Source of the DNA: Byssothecium circinans
Lineage: Eukaryota; Ascomycota; Dothideomycetes; Pleosporales; Massarinaceae
NCBI GenBank assembly: GCA_010015675.1
Contig: ML977005.1
Location: 124,001 to 188,000, forward strand
Direction of reading: 5' to 3'
Length of the DNA stretch: 64,000 bases
A model generated the notes under the pieces. The model was not told the DNA's origin. It ran no database searches and saw only the letters and a list, made by a program, of their open reading frames with translations. The first letter of the stretch is position 1, and every line of letters starts with the position of its first letter. The translations under genes were made by a program, and so were the position numbers. Below are positions 57,273-64,000 of the stretch, piece after piece.

Positions 57273-59039
57273 ATGAGTAACATCGCCACAGAGAGGCCGA
57301 CCTCAGCGGAGGTCGAGGCACAGCCCACCTCCAAGGGCGGACCTGCCTACGATGAGAAGGTCGACTACGACAGATCGGGCGCCATCGATGCCGAGAAGGC
57401 CGAATTTAATATGACTGTGCTCGAGGCTGTCAAGGCCTATCCCGCTGCCAGTTGGTGGGCATTCGTCATGTCATGCACTATTGTAAGCTCTTGGTCATGA
57501 TACAGTAGGCAGCTCATTTCTCTAACGCTGCGATAGATTATGGAGTCATACTGTGTTTTCTTGATGGGACAGTTCATAGCTACAGCTCAATTCGCGAAGG
57601 ACTTTGGTGTATACAGCGAGCAAGAACAAGGCTATATTATCGAGGCTTCATGGCAGTCAGCATTCCAGTGTAGCGGACCAGTCGGTGCCTTCATCGGTGT
57701 CTTCATCGCAGGTCCCATCACCAGTTGGATTGGATATCGATGGGCAACCATTGGCGGTCTCATGTGCTTGAACGCCTTCATCTTCATCTTCTATTTCGGC
57801 AACAGCCAGGGCATGTTTTTCGCGGCCCAGATCCTGGAAGGCATCCCGTGGGGCATTTTCATCGCCAATGCACCCGCCTACTGCTCCGAAATTGTGCCAA
57901 TGAGATTGAGAGCGCCGGCGACGCAGATGCTGCAGATGTTCTGGGCTATTGGGTCGATCATTGTTGGCGGTATCACTTACCACTACCAATCCCAGCCCAA
58001 CTCTTCCGCGTACAGGTTCGTCCGCTCCTTTAGATGTCATCGAGGAGCACTGTACTAACGGTCATACCAGAGTCCCCATTGCACTCCAGTGGATGTTTCC
58101 TACTCCTCTCGCTATCCTACTCTTCATTGCGCCCGAATCACCCTGGTGGCTCGTACGAAAGGGCCGTTTGGCTGAGGCAGAGAAGGCTATCAAACGCCTT
58201 GGACGCGCGAGTGCAAATGATAATCCCGCCGACGCAGTCGCAATGATGCGTCGCACGATCGAGCTTGAGAAGACCGAGAAGAAGCCCAGTCTCCTTGAAC
58301 TGTGGAAAGGTACCGATCGCTACCGCACATTGATTGTGTGCGGTGTGTACGCATCTCAGAATCTGACGGGCAATCTGATCGCCAACCAAGCGGTTTACTT
58401 TTTCAAACGTGAGTCCAACCATCTCTTGCAACCTCATAGCAGGCTAACACCAGCGCAGAGGCCGGCATGGCGGACAACACCGCATTCGCACTTGGTCTCA
58501 TCACTTCCGCCCTCCAGTGGCTCATGGTCATGGTCTCGTGGGTCCTCACCACATACCTCGGCCGACGCACCATCTACGTCTATGGTCAATTGATCAACTG
58601 TGGATTCTTGATCGCGCTCGGTATTGCGGCTTCAGTTGGCGTTAGCAAGGCGGCTAGCCAAGCGCAAGCATCACTTGGCCTGATCGTCTCCGTCCTGTTC
58701 TGCTTGGGACCCGCCCCTGCCTCCTGGGTCATCATCGGCGAGACGTCTTCCGTTCGTCTCAGGCCACTGACAACCGGTATCGGACGTGGTGCCTACTACT
58801 TGGTCAATATCCCCTGCATCTTCCTTGCCAGCTACATGCTCAACACCGATAAATGGAACCTGGGCGGCAAGAGCGGCTACATCTGGGCTGCCACCGCCTT
58901 TATCTGCACCGCCATGTCCTGGCTCTGGATTCCGGAGATGAAGCACAGGTCCTACCGTGAGATCGACATTCTGTTCAACCGCCATGTCCCAGCTCGCAAG
59001 TGGAAGCAGACGGTCGTCGATATCAACGACGATGAGTAG
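57273..59039 (+). CDS. MFS sugar transporter (alpha-glucoside permease-like)
   Basis: Exons 57273-57482, 57537-58015, 58071-58408 and 58459-59039 give 535 aa. All introns are 50-55 nt with clear CTAAC-type branch sites. It is a sugar porter. After a polar N-terminus come IMESYCVFLMGQFIATAQFA, GYRWATIGGLMCLNAFIFIF, LEGIPWGIFIANAPAYCSEI (the usual sugar-porter helix-5 region) and MRLRAPATQMLQMFW. PESPWWLVRKGR is the PESPRWL-type motif at the end of helix 6. In the second half come LGRRTIYVYGQLINCGFLIA and PAPASWVIIGETSSVRLRPL. The pattern fits the maltose/alpha-glucoside H+ symporter group of ascomycetes; the exact sugar is unknown. The promoter carries several CreA-type motifs. Confidence 0.93.
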
Positions 59040-60101
59040 ATGGAAATTGCTGTTCGGGGAAGCCTGGGTGGCGCTGCTTGTGCGGGAGTGGTCGGCGGAG
59101 ACTGGTTTCTTATTAAATACTTAAGTTGCGGGTAATGATTTTCAAGATGAAGTTGAAGGGTGAGGATCGCATCGGAATGTAGTGCATCGTCTACCTTCGT
59201 CGGTAATGGCTGCTACAGTGCCAGGCTTGCTTTTGGTATATCTGGTTTAAGAGGCGAATAATACTACGTGAGCTTGACAGAGCAAGGATAGCTAAGTTTG
59301 GTTTATGTATATTGACTATATTCCTGGCCATCCTTGGCATGCAGGGATGTTTTCTTGTCGCGCAAGAGAGAGCAAATACGACGCCGATTTTGACTTCAGA
59401 CGTAAGGTCCGTCAATCAAAGATCGCGAGGATTTGAACTTGGAACATTTCAGTCTACTATTCTAGCGGTGACAATGCAACAACAGGCTCGCAAATAGGAG
59501 ACGATGAGAAGAGAATATTACGTTGAAGTACGCTCCATGTCCGCGCAGAGCATGCGCAGACAAACAGAAACTAGCACCTACCCTTTAAAAAAAATTACTA
59601 AATAACTCCAACAAACCATCTTGCCAATGAATCCTTCATAATAACAGCTTCCCTTCGCCTATAACCCAGCATAAGCACTGATATTAACTGCATGTGTTCG
59701 CTGCAAGTAGTAGCGTAGCTCTCGCGGTAACAAAATCTCGAGTAACAAGCTCCCACAACCAAACGTTGCAAAACATATCCAGGGGAGATCCAGTACCTAA
59801 TACCCTAACTAATTCTTAAGCTTTAATAGCAACCCTATTATTGATAACTTGTTTCCCAATACTATCTTCTCTGAGGAAGCTGGACCTTAACCTTTCCATC
59901 TCGCTTCGGCTGAACAGCCAACAGCACCAGCCCTACCCGCCGCCAACACTGCATTAAGAGCGGGGTAAACGGCGTCATACGAACACGTCACCATCATCAC
60001 ATCATCTCCCACCTCAGCAAGAAATGCCGCCAAAACACTTAAGTCTGCCGTCAAAATGGTACCTATATATATAAAGTTCTCAGCAAGAAATCTCATCCAC
60101 A
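59040..60101. other. intergenic, AT-rich second half
   Basis: About 1.06 kb. The segment 59560-59880 is AT-rich with A-runs and many TTAATAA-like words. A minus-strand frame near 59887-60138 reads partly protein-like (LSVLAAFLAEVGDDVMMVT) but has no start or known family and overlaps the tRNA. Confidence 0.45.
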
Positions 60102-60187
60102 GCATCGATAGTTTAGTGGTAGAATTGAAGCTTCCCACTCTATAATGTACTTTGCTTCAGGCGCGGGTTCGATTCCCGCTCGATGCA
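60102..60187 (+). tRNA. tRNA-Gly (anticodon CCC) with 15-nt intron
   Basis: All stems fold. The acceptor is GCATCGA/TCGATGC with discriminator A at 60187. The D arm is GTTT-AGTGGTA-GAAT. The anticodon stem is GAAGC/GCTTC with loop TTCCCA plus T. The variable loop is AGGC and the T arm GCGGG-TTCGATT-CCCGC. The anticodon CCC is at 60134-60136. The intron CTCTATAATGTACTT (60138-60152) sits one base after the anticodon, the canonical place cut by the tRNA splicing endonuclease. It decodes GGG glycine codons. It lies at the border between the transporter region and the decayed accessory genes. Confidence 0.95.
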
Positions 60188-60325
60188 GTTGGCTGTTACA
60201 GAGTCTTTTTTGGTTCCATTTGGGGACGTTGGGGCTTTTTTTGGTGGTGGTGGGAGGAATGGTGAAAGTGTGATTTTTTGGTGGTCCGTGCGTTATACAT
60301 AAATTTACCCCAAGATACCGCAGAG

Positions 60326-61356
60326 TCAGCATACCGTACTTTGCCAGTGCCGGCGAGTTATCCGTAGGACACGCAATTGCCAGTCTCGACGACCTTGCGG
60401 AGTGGAGACATCGTGCCCGTCGTAGAACTTGAACATACGCTTCTTGTCGTTGGCGAACAAGTCGAGAGGCTCAAGACGAGTTTCCAACAGGGGCACCGTC
60501 ATCTGAAATATCTGGCGCTGGGCTTGTTAAACTTTTCCAGAGCTGGCCTCTTGTTTCGAAACCATTTCCGAGACCACACCCCCCTCTTTGGCCTCCAGGT
60601 AGTTGAGCAGAACGGCGGGCGGACCTCCGTATTCCCAGGGCATCTCATTGCTATCCCTCTGTCGGAACAAGCACGTGAATGATAGGGAAGGGTCCTGGGC
60701 CGGGTACTTGAAAATGATTCCAAAGATAAGATCCCAGTCCACATCCAGGGCTGGACAGACTTATCTTGCTCTTGTTCAGCGTGGAGTGTTAGCTGTTGCA
60801 GCTCTCCATCGTCCTCGTGAAGTTTGAAGGCTTCACGTATGCTGTCACGGACTTGTGGGCCAAACACATTCCTGTTTTTTATCGTGATGGTGACATTCTT
60901 GGGGGCGTCGTCAAAGACATCCTGCTCTTCTAGCTCCTGTACATAGACTGCATTCTTCTTGTGGCGTGACGCATGCTTCCACACGACCTGTATTCGACGC
61001 CATTCGTCTGCGGCGGCTGGATGCTGGGCTGCACTGAACTCGTCGGGCATTTCGGCCATGTCGTCTGCCAATGAATCGATGCCGCGCATCCAGTCGGGGG
61101 CATATTCGATGGGGATCGCCGTGGGCGCGTCACATTGTTGGATGCCAGACCGCAGAGTCCACTGGGAATCACTTGTGATGTGCTTCATATGCGCAAACAG
61201 GCATAGACATCTGTTCAGCGGTTCCAAGCCACACTCCGTAGGAAACGGGCCAAAAAGTTGGGGAGATCTGCGGGGGAGAATGGCAAGATGCCGCATATTT
61301 CTCAAACTTGCGAGTATATCGATACTAGTCGGGGATACCTTCAAGGTACAATACAT
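60326..61356 (-). pseudogene. unknown protein gene, decayed
   Basis: On the minus strand a frame starts at 61356 (MYCTLKVSPTSIDILASLRN) and runs to ~60760 with coding character (EWRRIQVVWKHASRHKKNAV, VTITIKNRNVFGPQVRDSIR). Coding then moves to another frame: ALDVDWDLIFGIIFKYPAQD, FTCLFRQRDSNEMPWEYGGP and LEAKEGGVVSEMVSKQEASS. The shift is a frameshift or an unrecognised intron. TAA at 60529-60527 interrupts this frame, which continues QAQRQIFQMTVPLLETRLEP and ends TGA at 60328-60326. The TAA is one C to T change from CAA in a Gln-rich context. No family is recognised. Its neighbours suggest mobile-element cargo, but that is inference only. Confidence 0.5.
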
Positions 61357-61919
61357 AGTTGGCTCTCTACCTCTCTAGATATTTGAGGATGCCTTCACTG
61401 CGTGACGATAACTGAGAACCTTCAATATTAGGAATATGGCGCATACGGGATTGAAGTTTATCTAGCCGCCTATCTCGTTACGAAAGATACTTTCTGTGAC
61501 CTGTACTTTAGAGTAAGCTTTCGTAGGAAGATAATCTCGCAAAAATAAGATGTTGAACGGGTACTAGCAATGCTCTAGCTGCAACTAGTAGACTTAATAC
61601 ATGAATCTAGATATTTAAGAAATTCTGCTTAGATATCTAACGTTATTCTATACATTAGGATTAGAAAATTAACATTATCCTTTATTCTTGTAACTGTGTT
61701 CTGCTAAATGTCTTTAAATATCTTAGGTTTTTATAAATCCTGCTTATCTTTAGGCTACAGCATATCGCTCAAGCTGCGAGCTGGAAAGGTTGTTAACTAT
61801 CGAGGCAGTTAGTGGTTTAGAGCACTGTTCACAATGCCCAATTCTTGTAAAAGTTGCTTTCGGTGCTGCTTAGCTTCCTCGACCGCGTCGCTTCCCATAA
61901 CCTCTTCGGCTTCACGCTG
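61357..61919. other. AT-rich gene-free stretch
   Basis: About 560 bp, markedly AT-rich from ~61500 to 61760, with many TTA/TAA words and no long frame on either strand. The composition is like that of RIP-affected DNA in ascomycetes. Confidence 0.55.
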
Positions 61920-62650
61920 TTACGCCTCTGCCGCTGCAGTCACCCTAGATGCGTCCATGGCAAAGGCTAATTGGGCATCAAACTCGAGCCCCTCATCGGA
62001 CGGAAAATCAGACACCACCGTCACGCCCCAGGCTGCAAAGAATGGAGCGAGTTCGGCTGATGCACGTATGGTGGGACGGGCTTCTGCTAGGTAGACCCTG
62101 AGCGCACTCTCGTTCTCGCCCGCTTCGCTCGTAAGCTCGACCTGCTTCAAGGTCCTCAGGACGTCACTGACAAACACCGTCAAGGGCTGGAGGATGTCGG
62201 AAAAGTCCTTTCTCGCCGACTTCTTCCGGTATGCAATGCCGGGGGTGTACCGCAGCGATTCAAGACATTCAAGCGTAATGGTAGAGACCCTCAGCTTGCG
62301 GTAGACAAACAGACGTTCCAGCATGGACACGGTACTAACTGAATTTGCTGTATCGAGAACCGTCTCCGTAGTAGGCTCTGGTATAGCAGGCTCTGGTGAT
62401 GCTGTGGATGGCCCTGCTGTGGACGGCGCTGTAGCAGCAGTCGCGGTAGACGTTCCGGAGGCATTCCACCAGTCTCGATAGCGTTGAACAAGCGCGTGCT
62501 TATTGCCGCTGACCTTGAGCTTGATACCGGCTGTCTGAACTTAGTGCATGGCCAGAACCCCAACCACCACTTGTACTCACACAGCTTGGTCCTCATCTCG
62601 GGGTTGGTCAGTTTCGCAAACCGGTCGGGATGTATCTGGTTGTTCTCCAT
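61920..62650 (-). CDS. SAP-domain protein
   Basis: Exons 62650-62581 and 62530-61920 give 226 aa. The 50-nt intron (GTGAGT ... GACAG) joins MRTKL to SGIKLKVSGNKHALVQRYRD. Together, residues ~18-48 form a SAP-like helix-turn-helix (LxxxL, Gly-Asn-Lys, LVxRY, then WW-NASG), similar to the SAP motif of Rad18-type proteins, which binds DNA. A Thr/Pro/Ala-rich linker (TSTATAATAPSTAGPSTASP) follows. The C-terminal ~130 residues are helical and of no known family (RLFVYRKLRVSTITLECLES, DFSDILQPLTVFVSDVLRTL). The frame has no premature stops, unlike its neighbours. Its start faces the recombinase-like gene at 63055 across ~400 bp, which suggests co-regulation. Confidence 0.7.
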
Positions 62651-63054
62651 GGCGTATGTTGCTGAAAGTAGTTTCCGACGAGGACTGGACGACAACGGTT
62701 TAGGATTCGCGAATTGGGACGAAAAAGAAGCTCATGAAGCAATGATCTCGACGTAATTCAGAGGATAAAGGTATACAGGATGGTGCTGTCGAAGTGCCGC
62801 TCCGTTGTTGTGGACAAAAAGGTGAGTCAGCAGCACGTCACCGCGACTTCCTCTTCCTCTCACTCTCACCTTGACTTCGTTTGACCGCCCGAGCTAATCG
62901 ATTAGGCAGCCGGTCTTGGCACACATACAGCCTTCACTCCGTCCTCTCAAATCTCCCTCACTCTGTTTTTCCAACTTCCTCCTTCTTCAACATTCTTTAG
63001 CATTCTTCAACATTCTACAACACTCCCTTACACTGCGCAAGTGTGACAGCAGTC
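62651..63054. promoter_or_regulatory. divergent SAP gene/DUF3435 intergenic region
   Basis: About 400 bp between two start codons on opposite strands. The part next to the recombinase gene is pyrimidine-rich and contains repeats of a CATTCTTCAA-like unit (~62988-63022). It would have to hold both promoters. An element end, if present, could also lie here, but none was identified. Confidence 0.5.
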
Positions 63055-64000
63055 ATGGCACAACCTCCTCCTAGAAAATCTGTCTCTACCCGCATTTCCA
63101 AAGGCTTCGCAGCCCTGGCGGCGAATAAGGAAAAGGTCGAAGCGATCCAGTAAAATGCGCGTGATTCCAGATTCTTTGACGGTTCAGCACCCTCGACACC
63201 TATGTATATCCTTCGGGTGGCGGGTTGGGTTGGCCCCGGACATGTGGTACGCGCGAGGACTTTTAACAAGGCTCATTCCTATGGCTGCAGCATGAAAAGT
63301 CCTTTTACGTCTCGGTATCATGGGCCGTGGGACAATGTGATGCACTTGAACAACGCCACTGACTCATAGCTATAGGCAAAAGGCGGGAGCAGATGCGAAC
63401 CCAGTTTGAAGAATTCATGGAGGCCGTGTATGGCGTGACCGAGATTGAAGAGGTGTGGAACCAGGGCACGTTCGTCACTCGCAGCAAAGAGTTTCTGGAA
63501 GGATTGTTGAACGTAAGTACTCCCGCGGTCCTATCACCCATTTTTGGGGTAGCACACTGACCTTTGCACAGATATCAAAAGGCATGTTTGAGGAGAAGAT
63601 ACAGACTAGCACATTGTGGGGTACGTTGGACACGATGCCTTACCTCTCAAAACTTCTTTTCTGACATGGCGTCTAGGGTTCAAGCACGCCATGTACTGGT
63701 GGGCGTCTGTGCTCGTCAAAGACTTCAACCTTCTCTGGCAAAAATGACATGAGGAGTTGAGCCGGCACATCCACTTCCTCGGCGTCAAGGAATCTTTGAG
63801 CACGCAGCATTGGAAGAAAAATAACCTGTCAGACGGAGAACTGGCAATAATCTTCCGCTTTATCATGGAACAGAAGTATGGGGTCTCGAATCTGAAGCAG
63901 CACTGGGCTGCAATGCTACTGGCCTGGATCACGGCCGCTCGTCCCGGCAGTTTCACGGTCTGTCAAGGCTATGAAAAAGGTGCTTCTCTAGGTGCGTACG
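63055..64000 (+). pseudogene. DUF3435 / tyrosine-recombinase-like gene (Starship-captain type), broken, cut by window end
   Basis: The protein starts at 63055 (MAQPPPRKSVSTRISKGFAA). It meets TAA at 63151-63153, then continues in frame NARDSRFFDGSAPSTP. Later exon-like blocks follow: ~63378-63512 (RREQMRTQFEEFMEAVYGVT, VWNQGTFVTRSKEFLEGLLN), 63572-63620 (ISKGMFEEKIQTSTLW) and 63677-~63991 (FKHAMYWWASVLVKDFNLLW; HIHFLGVKESLSTQHWKK; LSDGELAIIFRFIMEQKYGV; LAWITAARPGSFTVCQGYEK). The last part, with AARPGS, matches the start of the catalytic core of DUF3435 proteins, whose first catalytic Arg sits in such a motif. TGA at 63745-63747 replaces an expected Trp before HEEL. Both stops are one C:G to T:A change from sense codons. 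The rest of the catalytic domain lies beyond the window. Confidence 0.75.

Noticed and set aside
59400..59460. Possible minus-strand tRNA end (a TTCAAATCC-like T-loop word)
   Set aside because: The flanking bases do not pair as a T stem, and no acceptor or anticodon stem can be folded.
59887..60138. 83-codon minus-strand frame that overlaps the tRNA
   Set aside because: It starts inside the tRNA-Gly gene. Only its second half reads protein-like, and no exon could be attached.
60326..64000. A complete Starship element
   Set aside because: Only a broken captain-like gene and neighbours are visible. No element ends, target duplication or typical cargo were found, so only the recombinase-like remnant is claimed.
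1..64000. CRISPR arrays or bacterial-type operons
   Set aside because: No spaced identical repeats were found. The gene structures are eukaryotic with spliceosomal introns.

Overview
The window is from a filamentous ascomycete (Pezizomycotina). A dothideomycete-type genome is a guess and is not proven by the sequence. The evidence is short spliceosomal introns (mostly 45-150 nt) with GTATGT/GTAAGT donors, CTAAC/TACTAAT branch sites and CAG/TAG acceptors. There are also fungal-only families (Zn2Cys6 regulator, HAL4/SAT4-type kinase, PHA2) and a DUF3435-type recombinase remnant. About 25 intact protein genes, one intron-containing tRNA and five or so broken genes can be supported. Exon boundaries were worked out by hand from splice signals, reading frame and family conservation.

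Left part (1-19.6 kb): the 3' end of eRF1, then prephenate dehydratase (PHA2), TIM8, an AtuA/DUF1446-DUF4387 protein, and a convergent Zn2Cys6 transcription factor. Next come an MFS transporter, two adjacent atypical protein-kinase-like genes, a degenerate frame, a small unknown gene and a lipid-droplet-associated hydrolase. From 19.6 to 24.9 kb there are a second MFS transporter, two broken genes (a hotdog-fold thioesterase and an unknown frame with one stop) and a BTB-domain protein.

Middle (24.9-54.9 kb): a gene-dense housekeeping block. It holds CTR9 (Paf1 complex), SEC8 (exocyst), a membrane-anchored histidine acid phosphatase, GPI19/PIG-P, LSG1 and LTV1 sharing one divergent promoter, BET5 (TRAPP), a CaMKK-type kinase, a HAL4/SAT4-type kinase, an SLP1-like SUN protein and an acyl-CoA dehydrogenase. 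The theme is secretion and membrane traffic (SEC8, BET5, GPI19, SLP1) plus export of both ribosomal subunits (LSG1, LTV1).

Right part (55-64 kb): accessory DNA. Two diverged direct copies of a ~200-230 bp repeat flank an inverted repeat. They are followed by a sugar transporter with several CreA-type motifs, a tRNA-Gly(CCC) with a 15-nt intron, and a decayed unknown gene. After an AT-rich stretch come a SAP-domain gene and, divergently transcribed from it, a DUF3435/tyrosine-recombinase-like gene that runs off the window and carries two nonsense codons. The premature stops seen in the window (CAA/CAG to TAA/TAG, TGG to TGA) can all be explained by C:G to T:A transitions, as expected of RIP-like or deamination-driven decay.

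The best candidate for something little described is the right-end pairing of a SAP-domain protein with a Starship-captain-like recombinase. The whole element cannot be seen here.
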